Position numbers and translations under genes: made by a program
Notes under the pieces: model-generated
What the model was told of the DNA's origin: nothing
Database searches by the model: none
The model's input: the letters and a program-made list of their open reading frames with translations, nothing else
NCBI RefSeq assembly: GCF_003003055.1
Contig: NZ_PVTV01000016.1
Span: 62,001 to 126,000, forward strand
Reading direction: 5' to 3'
Source of the DNA: Jezberella montanilacus
GTDB lineage: Bacteria; Pseudomonadota; Gammaproteobacteria; Burkholderiales; Burkholderiaceae_B
Length of the DNA stretch: 64,000 nt
Shown here: one piece after another, positions 56,780 to 64,000 of the stretch
How the letters are laid out: each line of letters starts with the position of its first letter
Numbering within the stretch: the first letter of the stretch is position 1

Positions 56780-57336
56780 GTGGTTGTCTCGGTGTCATGG
56801 AGTGTTTTCAGGGCTTGAAAGAGCGCGCGATAGTGTTTGCGCAGTGGATCCTGGCCCGGGCGTAGCTGCGTATTGGCGACCTGTTCTTTACGGCCTTCGC
56901 GGATCAGGGTGCGCAAATGCTGTACGTCAGCACCTGGAAATTTCGTCAATAAATCAGTGAGTGCCTGATCATCTTTGAGCAAGCGATCGCGCAAGGACTC
57001 GAGCCGGTGCATGGCTTGAGTCTGCTCTTTAGAACCGTTTTTCCAGGTCTCGAGCTGTGTTTGAATGAGCGCTGCATCAGCGTCGCGCATCAGCTTGCCG
57101 ACGAAATGCACCTGCCGGCGCAAACCCTCGCGACTGGTGGTGCGCTGGGCGAGCCGGATGGCGTCGTACAAACGTTCGGACAGCGGCAACTGTTTTAAGC
57201 GCTCGGGTGATAGGTCGACCAGCTCTTTACCCAAATCGACTAAAGCGAGCATTTCGCGTTTGACTTGGGATTTGCTGGGGCCGTCGTACTGGTCGTCGCC
57301 AGTATCGTCTTCTGAATGAGGTATGTCGTTTTGCAT
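56776..57336 (-). CDS. darP: Ribosome-associated protein DarP (YjgA, DUF615)
   Basis: A 186-residue DUF615 protein. The motif [19 protein letters not shown] and the [18 protein letters not shown] stretch are diagnostic, and the C-terminal RQHLR-type region appears as [12 protein letters not shown]. coli DarP/YjgA is reported to act in late 50S ribosome assembly. It is divergent from pmbA across 36 nt, a conserved pairing. Confidence 0.94.
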   Translation of the reverse strand: MQNDIPHSEDDTGDDQYDGPSKSQVKREMLALVDLGKELVDLSPERLKQLPLSERLYDAIRLAQRTTSREGLRRQVHFVGKLMRDADAALIQTQLETWKNGSKEQTQAMHRLESLRDRLLKDDQALTDLLTKFPGADVQHLRTLIREGRKEQVANTQLRPGQDPLRKHYRALFQALKTLHDTETTT

Positions 57337-57372
57337 AGTTGCTATGATAAGGCCTCATTTGAATGGATCGCC

Positions 57373-58740
57373 ATGGCTAACAAGATTTCTGCACTCCCGA
57401 TTACTGAAAATCGCCCAATTTTTGAGGATTTAGTCACTCAAGCGTTGAAACATGCCAAATCTCTGGGGGCATCAGATGCCGCAGCTGAGGTGTCAGAAGC
57501 CCAGGGTTTAGCGATTACTGTTCGCAAAGGCGATGTCGAAACGGTGGAGCAGACGCGTGATCGGTCGATGGACATCACGGTGTTTGCAGGCCAACGCCGC
57601 GGGTCGGCATCCACTTCGGATTTTTCAACACAGGCACTCAGGGACACGGTTGAGGCAGCGTGGCATATCGCGCGCTATACGGCAGAAGATCCCGCCGCCG
57701 GTCTGCCCGATGAAGCGCTGCTCGCCAAGAAGGCTAAACATAATCTGTCACTGCATCATCGCTGGAAAATCAGCGTGAGCGAGGCCACTGAGTTGGCCAT
57801 CGCAGCTGAGCATGCTGCCCTGCAATGCGATAAGCGGATCAGCAATACCGAAGGTGCAAGTGTCGATACGCATGAGGGACATTTTGTACTGGGCAATACG
57901 CGCGGCTTTCTGGATGGCTACGCCTACTCCCGTCATGGTTTGTCCGTGTCGCCCATTGCTGGCCGTGGTCAGCGGATGCAACGCGACTATTGGTACACCA
58001 GTGACCGTAATCCCAAAAACTTGGCTGACCCTGCCGCTGTCGGGCGTTATGCCGCTGAGCGTGCCTTATCGCGGTTGTCGGCGCGCCGAATCAAGACTGG
58101 GCATTTTCCGGTGTTGTTTGAGGCGCCACTGGCCTTAGGCTTGATTGGTGCACTGACTCAGGCGACTAACGGCGGTGCGCTCTATCGGCAGTCGAGTTTT
58201 CTGATTGATGCGTTGGGGAAGCAATTATTTCCCAGTCACATCAATATTGACGAGAATCCTCACATTAAGGGCGCGATGGGCAGCTCGCCGTTTGACGAGG
58301 AAGGGGTCCGCACCCAGGCTCGCGACATCATCAAAGATGGTGTTCTAAAGGGGTATTTTCTGTCCTCATACACTGCGCGCAAGCTGGGCATGGTCTCGAC
58401 GGGTAACGCTGGCGGCTCGCACAATCTTGTCTTATCTTCGACAAAAACCAAGAAAAAAGACAACCTCGACGCGATGTTGCGCAAAATGGATACTGGTTTT
58501 CTGGTGACAGAGTTAATCGGCCAAGGCGTGAATTACGTGACGGGCGATTACTCTCGCGGTGCCTTTGGCTATTGGGTTGAGGGAGGGCTTATTCGCCATG
58601 CAGTCGAAGAAGTGACAATCGCTGGCAATCTTAAGGACATGTTTTCGCAAATCGTGGCGGTCGGTGCTGACACGATTAATCGTGGCAGCAAAACGACTGG
58701 CTCTATCTTGATCGAGAAAATGGCGATAGCCGGGATTTAG
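57373..58740 (+). CDS. pmbA: Metalloprotease PmbA/TldE
   Basis: A 455-residue TldE-type subunit. With TldD (not in the window) it forms a protease that matures peptide antibiotics and degrades the CcdA antitoxin in E. coli. TldE supplies the partner fold but not the zinc site. The segments RKGDVETVEQTRDRSMDITVF, NTRGFLDGYAYSRHGLSVS, SFLIDALGKQLFPSHI and LIGQGVNYVTGDYSRGAFGY are typical. ATG 57373 (MANKIS) is the likely start. Confidence 0.95.
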   Translation: MANKISALPITENRPIFEDLVTQALKHAKSLGASDAAAEVSEAQGLAITVRKGDVETVEQTRDRSMDITVFAGQRRGSASTSDFSTQALRDTVEAAWHIARYTAEDPAAGLPDEALLAKKAKHNLSLHHRWKISVSEATELAIAAEHAALQCDKRISNTEGASVDTHEGHFVLGNTRGFLDGYAYSRHGLSVSPIAGRGQRMQRDYWYTSDRNPKNLADPAAVGRYAAERALSRLSARRIKTGHFPVLFEAPLALGLIGALTQATNGGALYRQSSFLIDALGKQLFPSHINIDENPHIKGAMGSSPFDEEGVRTQARDIIKDGVLKGYFLSSYTARKLGMVSTGNAGGSHNLVLSSTKTKKKDNLDAMLRKMDTGFLVTELIGQGVNYVTGDYSRGAFGYWVEGGLIRHAVEEVTIAGNLKDMFSQIVAVGADTINRGSKTTGSILIEKMAIAGI

Positions 58741-58829
58741 CTTAGGGGTGTATTTGTTTATTGCTCAGGTGTAATATTCGCCCGACAGGGGCGGCACGGC
58801 CCTTCTAAATAAATTTACGGAGATACAGG

Positions 58830-59927
58830 ATGCAACGTCGTTCGTTTCTGAAAAAAGCTAGTTTAGGTGCGGTTGCTGGTACTGCCACGGTTGCAGCGCC
58901 AGTTTTTGCCCAAGATGCCCCCACGCTCAATTGGCGCCTGGCGTCGAGTTTCCCTAAGGTACTTGACACCCTGTTCGGTGCCTCTGAGCAATTTGCCAAG
59001 CAAATCAGTGACATGAGCGGTGGCAAGTTCAACATCAGAACCTTTCCCGCTGGTGAGATCGTTCCCCCGCTAGCCGTTCTGGATGCGGTTCAGAAGAACA
59101 CCATCGAGATGGGTCATAGCCCGGCTTATTATTACTTCGGTAAAGACCCGATCTTGTGTTTTGATACCGCCGTGCCATTCGGTTTGAATGCGCGCCAGAT
59201 GAACGGCTGGATGTATGACGGTGACGGCATGAAGCTGATGCGCGATGTCTTCAAAGCATATGACGTCGTCAACTTTCCGATGGGTAACACAGGCTGCCAG
59301 ATGGGTGGTTGGTTTCGCAACGAAATTAAAACTGTTGCCGATCTGAAGGGCTTGAAGTTCCGTACGGCTGGATTTGCTGGCGAAGTGTTATCGCGCTTGG
59401 GCGTCGTGCCACAACAGCTGGCTGCTGGGGATATTTACCCCGCCCTCGAAAAAGGCACGCTCGATGCGGTTGAGTTCGTGGGGCCGTATGACGATCAAAA
59501 GTTTGGCTTCGCCAAGGTAGCTAAACACTACTACTACCCGGGTTGGTGGGAGGGCGGCGCCCAAGTCTCGCTGTACGTCAATGCGGGCGAATACCAGAAG
59601 CTGCCAGAAAGCTACAAGGCGATGATCGATGTGGCGTCGCGCTCAACTAACGTGACCCTGCTTGCTCGTTACGATAATCGTAACGCGGCAGCCTTGAAAA
59701 ATCTGATTGGTCAAGGCGCAGTGTTGCATCAGTTTCCTCGCCCAGTGCTTGAAGCGTCGTGGGATGCGGCCACGCTGGTCTATGCAGAGATGTCTGCGAA
59801 AGATCCAAAGTTCAAGGCCGTGCACGACAACTACATGGGCTATCGGGATGCACAGGTGCCATGGTTCCGCGTCGCGGAAGGTTCTTACGACGGCTTCGTC
59901 AGTTCAATGCTGCAGAAGAAGAAATAA
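58830..59927 (+). CDS. TRAP transporter substrate-binding protein, DctP family
   Basis: A 365-residue periplasmic binding protein of the TRAP (DctP/TakP) type. The signal MQRRSFLKKASLGAVAG has a twin-arginine motif. The mature protein starts near QDAPTLNWRLASSFPK. GLKFRTAGFAGEVLSRLGVVPQQL and GTLDAVEFVGPYDD contain the conserved Arg and the carboxylate-binding region. No DctQ or DctM membrane genes flank it, so it is an orphan here. The ligand is inferred to be an organic acid. Confidence 0.93.
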   Translation: MQRRSFLKKASLGAVAGTATVAAPVFAQDAPTLNWRLASSFPKVLDTLFGASEQFAKQISDMSGGKFNIRTFPAGEIVPPLAVLDAVQKNTIEMGHSPAYYYFGKDPILCFDTAVPFGLNARQMNGWMYDGDGMKLMRDVFKAYDVVNFPMGNTGCQMGGWFRNEIKTVADLKGLKFRTAGFAGEVLSRLGVVPQQLAAGDIYPALEKGTLDAVEFVGPYDDQKFGFAKVAKHYYYPGWWEGGAQVSLYVNAGEYQKLPESYKAMIDVASRSTNVTLLARYDNRNAAALKNLIGQGAVLHQFPRPVLEASWDAATLVYAEMSAKDPKFKAVHDNYMGYRDAQVPWFRVAEGSYDGFVSSMLQKKK

Positions 59928-60005
59928 ACGAATCTGTGCGTTTTATTTAGTAAAAAGGGAATCAAAACGTTTTTTTGATGGGTTTTAGTGACTTTTTTAC
60001 TCAAG

Positions 60006-60040
60006 ATGGGCTTTTGGATTTCACAAAAGCCCATTTTTTA
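60006..60040 (+). terminator. Rho-independent terminator after the TRAP binding protein gene
   Basis: A perfect 11-bp inverted repeat (arms 60006-60016 and 60024-60034) with a 7-nt loop, followed by a T-run at 60034-60039. It lies about 80 nt after the stop of the binding protein gene. Confidence 0.9.
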
Positions 60041-60208
60041 TTGTAGAATCAAAGGCTTTCCTCAATTCGTATTCATCATGTCTTGAGTAAGGGTGTAACC
60101 ATTCCTGCACGGGCGGCTCATAACGCTTTGGCACGGTTTCACTAAATGACATGTTCGATTGAGGGCTTGCCGGGATGGTCCCGTCAGGTTTTTACTTAGG
60201 ATCCAATC
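60041..60208 (+). other. rplM-rpsI 5' leader and promoter region
   Basis: 168 nt between the terminator and the rplM start. TAGAAT at 60045-60050 resembles a -10 element, but no convincing -35 is visible. A short perfect hairpin (CGGGA, loop TGG, TCCCG) lies at 60171-60183, about 25 nt before the start codon, and might be part of a ribosomal protein leader. I do not recognise a described leader family. Confidence 0.35.
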
Positions 60209-60637
60209 ATGAAGACATTTGTGGCAAAGCCGCATGAAGTCACGCGTGACTGGTATGTGATCGACGCCAAGGGCAAAGTCCTAGGTCGTGTGGCCAGCGA
60301 AGTCGCACGCCGTTTGCGCGGTAAACACAAACCAGAATTCACACCTCACGTTGATACTGGCGATTACATCGTCATTATCAACGCGGCAGACATTGTTGTC
60401 ACCGGTAACAAGACGACGGATAAAAAGTACTACCGTCATACGACTTACCCAGGTGGTATTCGCGAAACCAATTTCGCCAAGCTGCAAGAGCGTTTTCCAG
60501 GCCGCGCAATCCAGAAAGCCGTTAAAGGCATGTTGCCTAAAGGCCCTCTGGGTTACGCGATGATCAAAAAGCTGAAGGTCTATGCGGGTGCTGAGCATCC
60601 TCATTCTGCCCAACAGCCACAGAACCTAGAATTTTAA
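60209..60637 (+). CDS. rplM: 50S ribosomal protein L13
   Basis: L13 (142 aa), one of the first proteins to join the 50S subunit. [38 protein letters not shown] and [13 protein letters not shown] are characteristic. It is in the usual rplM-rpsI pair, with rpsI 9 nt later. Confidence 0.98.
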   Translation: MKTFVAKPHEVTRDWYVIDAKGKVLGRVASEVARRLRGKHKPEFTPHVDTGDYIVIINAADIVVTGNKTTDKKYYRHTTYPGGIRETNFAKLQERFPGRAIQKAVKGMLPKGPLGYAMIKKLKVYAGAEHPHSAQQPQNLEF

Positions 60638-60646
60638 GGACAGGCC

Positions 60647-61039
60647 ATGATCGGTAATTGGAATTACGGAACAGGCCGCCGCAAAACTTCGGTGGCTCGT
60701 GTGTTCATGAAAAAAGGCGAAGGCAAGATCGTCGTTAACGGTAAAGTCGTTGACGAATACTTTGCTCGCGAAACGGGGCGTATGGTCGTCCGTCAGCCAC
60801 TTGAGCTGACAGGCCATCTGGCTTCATTTGATTTCCATATCAATGTGCATGGCGGCGGCGAAAGCGGTCAAGCCGGTGCTGTGCGTCACGGTATTACCCG
60901 CGCACTCATTGATTACGATGCAACATTAAAGCCAGCTCTGTCTAAAGCAGGTTTGGTGACGCGTGATGCTCGTGAAGTCGAACGTAAAAAAGTCGGTTTC
61001 CGCAAGGCGCGTCGTCGCAAACAGTTCAGCAAGCGTTAA
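60647..61039 (+). CDS. rpsI: 30S ribosomal protein S9
   Basis: S9 (130 aa), with the hallmark [13 protein letters not shown] near the start and the basic C-terminal tail [16 protein letters not shown] that reaches the P site. It is co-transcribed with rplM and followed by a terminator at 61084-61109. Confidence 0.98.
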   Translation: MIGNWNYGTGRRKTSVARVFMKKGEGKIVVNGKVVDEYFARETGRMVVRQPLELTGHLASFDFHINVHGGGESGQAGAVRHGITRALIDYDATLKPALSKAGLVTRDAREVERKKVGFRKARRRKQFSKR

Positions 61040-61083
61040 ACTATTGGTGGCAATTAAGACCACTGGTTTTTCTCAGTTGTACG

Positions 61084-61109
61084 AAAAAGCCGCGCAAGCG
61101 GCTTTTTTT
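61084..61109 (+). terminator. Rho-independent terminator after rpsI
   Basis: Stem AAAAAGCCGC (61084-61093), 4-nt loop GCAA, and GCGGCTTTTT (61098-61107), with T-run to 61109. It lies 45 nt after rpsI and 17 nt before argC. Confidence 0.92.
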
Positions 61110-61125
61110 ATCAGGAGCCCGAACG

Positions 61126-62187
61126 ATGTCGCAATCCCCAGCTAGTCCGATCAAAGTCGGTATTGTGGGTGGTACCGGTTACACCGGTGTCGAACTACTT
61201 CGCATGCTATGCCAGCATCCGCACGTCAAGCTCACGTCCATCACGTCGCGGACAGAAGACGGCATGCGCGTGGCAGAGATGTTTCCCAGCTTGCGTGGCC
61301 GCGTTGATCTGGCCTTTTCATCGCCTGAAAAGGCTGAGCTGACCAGTTGCGATGTGGTTTTCTTTGCGACACCACATGGCGTTGCGATGGCTCAGGCTAA
61401 AACCTTATTGGCCGCAGGTGTCAAAGTCATTGATTTGGCTGCTGACTTCCGTTTGCAGGACACCAAGGTATTCGAGCAGTGGTACAAAATCCCTCACGCC
61501 TGTCCTGACGTGCTGGCTGAATCGGTTTACGGGGTCGTTGAGCTTAATCGTGCGTCGATCGCCAAAGCGCGCGTTGTTGGTAATCCGGGTTGCTATCCGA
61601 CTACTGTCTTGCTGGGTTTGTCACCGTTGTTTGGTGGCGCACCCCTGATTGATCTCCACGATATCGTTGTGGATGCGAAGTCTGGCATTAGCGGCGCAGG
61701 GCGCAAGGCTGAGGTCAGTCATTTATTGGCAGAAGCAGCTGATAACTTCAAGGCTTATGGCGTTGCCGGTCATCGCCACAAACCCGAAATCCAAGAACAG
61801 TTGGATCGCATGGCGGGTGCGCCCGTCGGGTTGACCTTTATCCCGCACCTGTTGCCCATGATTCGCGGCATGTTCAGCACGATTTACGCAAATATTTTGC
61901 CTGAAGCACTGGGTGTGGATTATCAGAAATTATTCGAAGATCACTATCGCGGCGAGGCGTTTGTCGATGTCATGCCCGCTGGCAGCATGCCCGAGACGCG
62001 CTCGGTACGGGCGTCTAACACCCTGAGGATTGCTATTCACCGCCCTGGCAACGGTCGCAAGCTGATTATTCTGGTTGTGCAAGATAATCTGGTGAAAGGT
62101 GCGGCGGGTCAGGCTATTCAGAATATGAATTTAATGTTCGGTTTTCCTGAGACAGCCGGCTTGAGCCACGTGGCGATTTCGCCGTAA
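61126..62187 (+). CDS. argC: N-acetyl-gamma-glutamyl-phosphate reductase
   Basis: Third step of arginine biosynthesis (353 aa). The NADP motif [18 protein letters not shown] is at the N-terminus, and the nucleophile is C156 in [28 protein letters not shown] and [12 protein letters not shown] follow. It is close behind the rpsI terminator, so it probably has its own promoter. argJ (8584-9810) is in a separate run. Confidence 0.96.
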   Translation: MSQSPASPIKVGIVGGTGYTGVELLRMLCQHPHVKLTSITSRTEDGMRVAEMFPSLRGRVDLAFSSPEKAELTSCDVVFFATPHGVAMAQAKTLLAAGVKVIDLAADFRLQDTKVFEQWYKIPHACPDVLAESVYGVVELNRASIAKARVVGNPGCYPTTVLLGLSPLFGGAPLIDLHDIVVDAKSGISGAGRKAEVSHLLAEAADNFKAYGVAGHRHKPEIQEQLDRMAGAPVGLTFIPHLLPMIRGMFSTIYANILPEALGVDYQKLFEDHYRGEAFVDVMPAGSMPETRSVRASNTLRIAIHRPGNGRKLIILVVQDNLVKGAAGQAIQNMNLMFGFPETAGLSHVAISP

Positions 62188-62313
62188 ATCCTTAATTTGC
62201 TGTATAGTTGAGCATAATAGTCGGATATAACCCCTTGGGTTATCCCTGACTTAAAGTGTAGTCTTTGTTATTCCGTCGTATCGCAAGTCGCCTCAAAGAG
62301 GCTGGAGTCCACC

Positions 62314-62682
62314 ATGAACACCATCACTGAAACCGTTAATCTGCAAACCCCGCCGCCAGCAATCATCTTTACTGATTCTGCTGCCGAGAAGGTGAAAGAC
62401 CTGTTGATTGAAGAAGGCAACAATAACTTGAAGCTTCGAGTTTTCGTACAAGGTGGTGGTTGCTCAGGTTTTCAGTATGGTTTCACTTTTGACGAAGACG
62501 TAGCTGATGACGACACCACGCTTGAGAAAAACGGTGTTGCTCTTCTGGTTGATCCAATGAGCTTTCAGTATCTGGTCGGCGCTGAGATTGATTACAAAGA
62601 AGATATCGAAGGCGCTCAGTTCGTCATTCGTAATCCGAATGCCACAACGACTTGTGGTTGCGGTTCGTCTTTCTCTGTCTAA
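62314..62682 (+). CDS. erpA: Iron-sulfur cluster insertion protein ErpA
   Basis: A-type Fe-S carrier (122 aa) that delivers clusters to apoproteins such as those of isoprenoid synthesis. The three cluster ligands are conserved: C50 ([11 protein letters not shown]), and C114 and C116 in [10 protein letters not shown] short hairpin (ATAACCC, loop CTT, GGGTTAT) at 62227-62243 lies 70 nt upstream. The gene abuts the convergent anmK gene. Confidence 0.96.
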   Translation: MNTITETVNLQTPPPAIIFTDSAAEKVKDLLIEEGNNNLKLRVFVQGGGCSGFQYGFTFDEDVADDDTTLEKNGVALLVDPMSFQYLVGAEIDYKEDIEGAQFVIRNPNATTTCGCGSSFSV

Positions 62683-63783
62683 TTAGCCAGCTTTCCAGGT
62701 AGCGCCTAAGAGGCGCGCGCCTTGTGCACCGGTAACCGCAGGGTTGCTGGCTTTAACGTCGTTTTGATTGGCCCAAGCCAACCAGGCAAACGCAAGCGCT
62801 TCAACATCTTGGGATGAGATCCCGTGATAATCCGTTGCGGTGACTGGGCGCTTTAGCAGGTTGCCGAGGTCTCGCATGAGCAAGGCGTTCTTGGCGCCAC
62901 CACCACACACGAGTACATCTTTGGCCTGAGTGGCGTAGCGCTCGATGGCTTGTGAAATGGTCTGTGCGGTCAGTGCGCGTAATGTTGCTTGAACGTTTTG
63001 AGGCGTTTCAACAAAAGCGCTTAGTCGTTCATTCAACCAATCGGCATGAAACAGATCGCGTCCGGTCGATTTTGGGGCGGGTAGGTCAAACCACGGCTCT
63101 GAACTGATAAGGTGTTCAAGCAAAGCCTTGTTGACGAGGCCACTGCCGCCCCACTGGCCTGAATGGTCATAAGCTTGGCCTGTATGACGTTCGCACCACA
63201 GGTCCATTAAGACGTTTGCGGGACCAGTATCAAAGCCAAGCAAAGGCTTGTCAGGGTCGAGCACCGTGATATTTGCAATACCTCCGAGGTTGAGCACAAC
63301 GCGAGGCTCGTTACCCATAAAGACGTATTGATGAAACATGGGTACTAGTGGCGCGCCTTGTCCGCCTGCCGCCACATCACGGCTTCTAAAGTCAGCCACC
63401 ACATCAATCTGAGTTAATTCGGCCAGCAAAGCGGGTGAATTTAATTGAATGGTGTAGCCAGCCTGGGGCTGATGCCTGACCGTTTGCCCGTGTGCGCCAA
63501 TTGCGCTGATATCTTGTGACGTCAGGCCAGCCGCAAAGATTGCCTGCTTGGTGACTGTTGCATAAAGGCGAGCCAGCGCTTGACTGACGATTGCGGCGCG
63601 TGCCAGTTCGTCTGCACCGCTGCTATTGAGCGAGAGAAGCTCGTGACGCAAGCCGGGTGAGAAATGCTCAGACGCGCGAGCAAGCAATTTAGGTGTGCCC
63701 TGTTGATCGAATTCAGCGACCACTGCATCAACGCCGTCAAGACTGGTACCAGACATGAGGCCGACGTATATTTGGCCAGTCAT
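62683..63783 (-). CDS. anmK: Anhydro-N-acetylmuramic acid kinase
   Basis: Sugar kinase (366 aa) that converts 1,6-anhydroMurNAc to MurNAc-6-phosphate in cell-wall recycling. The phosphate-binding motif VGLMSGTSLDGVDAV is at the start. GAHGQTVRH, NLGGIANIT and GFDTGPANVLMD are also typical, and VCGGGAKNALLM ends the core. It starts 2 nt after the stop of the M23 peptidase gene, so the two are co-transcribed; mpl at 22120 belongs to the same recycling route. Confidence 0.96.
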   Translation of the reverse strand: MTGQIYVGLMSGTSLDGVDAVVAEFDQQGTPKLLARASEHFSPGLRHELLSLNSSGADELARAAIVSQALARLYATVTKQAIFAAGLTSQDISAIGAHGQTVRHQPQAGYTIQLNSPALLAELTQIDVVADFRSRDVAAGGQGAPLVPMFHQYVFMGNEPRVVLNLGGIANITVLDPDKPLLGFDTGPANVLMDLWCERHTGQAYDHSGQWGGSGLVNKALLEHLISSEPWFDLPAPKSTGRDLFHADWLNERLSAFVETPQNVQATLRALTAQTISQAIERYATQAKDVLVCGGGAKNALLMRDLGNLLKRPVTATDYHGISSQDVEALAFAWLAWANQNDVKASNPAVTGAQGARLLGATWKAG

Positions 63784-63785
63784 GC

Positions 63786-64000
63786 CTATTGCTGAGCGAT
63801 GCTCGCAGATTCTTCAGCCGCAGCTGGTTGAAACTTTGCCAGTACTTCAAGCTGTTGCTTTAACGGCGCGACAGCTTTAACAAAGGTTGGCAAGTGCTCT
63901 GCTTCGATCGGCGGCGATTCTGGAAGCGCCACCGTGAGTGGATCAACGGGCTTATCGTTAATGCGGAATTCATAGTGCAGATGCGCCCCGGTTGACCAGC
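63786..64000 (-). CDS. M23 family peptidoglycan metallopeptidase (5' end outside window)
   Basis: The visible 70 codons are the C-terminal end. They start in the zinc-site motif STGAHLHYEFR (HxH of the LytM/M23 fold), followed by INDKPVDPLTV and an Ala/Glu-rich tail ending ESASIAQQ. The gene continues to the right edge. M23 enzymes cut peptide cross-links or activate amidases. The location next to anmK fits a cell-wall turnover unit. Confidence 0.88.
   Translation of the reverse strand, partial: WSTGAHLHYEFRINDKPVDPLTVALPESPPIEAEHLPTFVKAVAPLKQQLEVLAKFQPAAAEESASIAQQ

Noticed and set aside
1-64000. CRISPR arrays, tRNA or rRNA genes, insertion sequences, prophage
   Set aside because: No regularly spaced direct repeats with spacers, no tRNA-like CCA ends or T-loop sequences that I could support, no transposase or phage proteins. 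A dedicated search could still find a short tRNA I overlooked.

Overview
This window looks like a chromosome segment of a betaproteobacterium of the order Burkholderiales, most like the family Alcaligenaceae. The evidence is gene content and local order: accB-accC-prmA-DUF3426-PfkB kinase, yqgE-ruvX-pyrB/pyrC-plsC, rplM-rpsI-argC-erpA-anmK, and a Lys/Ala-rich histone H1-like protein beside nrdAB. I assign this from remembered family and synteny patterns, not from a search. GC content looks moderate by eye (low to mid 50s percent). I saw no rRNA, tRNA, CRISPR array, insertion sequence or prophage.

Layout. 1-6758 (+): the end of an MdtB-like RND pump, a complete MdtC-like pump and a NodT/OprM-like outer membrane factor. 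6714-12690 (-): a tight run of thiD, thiE, hemL, argJ, a DUF815 ATPase and a Nudix/TMP-synthase fusion. 12759-16450 (+): rubredoxin, yqgE, ruvX, two strongly degenerate pyrimidine-enzyme homologues (PyrB-like and PyrC/PyrX-like) and plsC. 16467-23490 (-): mpl, an RNB ribonuclease, a TonB-like protein, aroE, lptG and apaH. 23556-29882 (+): a TlpA-like thioredoxin, aroQ, accB, accC, prmA, a DUF3426 protein, a PfkB kinase and a SlyB-like lipoprotein. 29883-37828 (-): an MscK-like channel, YggT, the H1-like protein, nrdB and nrdA, with paired NrdR-like boxes in front of nrdA.

38139-52062 is the most accessory-looking part. It holds a lipoprotein of unknown function, a gamma-glutamyltransferase and a penicillin-acylase-family Ntn hydrolase (both without an evident signal peptide), and two oligopeptide-type ABC transporters that have binding proteins and permeases but no ATPases. 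It also holds a class-I amidotransferase-like gamma-glutamyl hydrolase and an M81 (MlrC-like) peptidase. I infer a system for importing gamma-glutamyl or N-acylated peptides and dismantling them in the cytosol. 52131-64000 returns to housekeeping: gltX, a Pat-like acyl-CoA-synthetase/GNAT protein, an esterase, darP, pmbA, an orphan TRAP binding protein, rplM-rpsI, argC, erpA, anmK and the end of an M23 peptidase gene.

Two observations stand out. First, the H1-like gene stops right after an in-frame A AAA AAG heptamer within an A9 run. The -1 frame then continues for 44 residues with a sensible Ala/Pro-rich tail, and a perfect 13-bp inverted repeat lies 10 nt downstream. This suggests programmed -1 frameshifting or transcriptional slippage, unless the run is a homopolymer error or a real mutation. 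Second, the pyrB- and pyrC-like genes are intact, translationally coupled reading frames that have lost the catalytic motifs of both enzymes.
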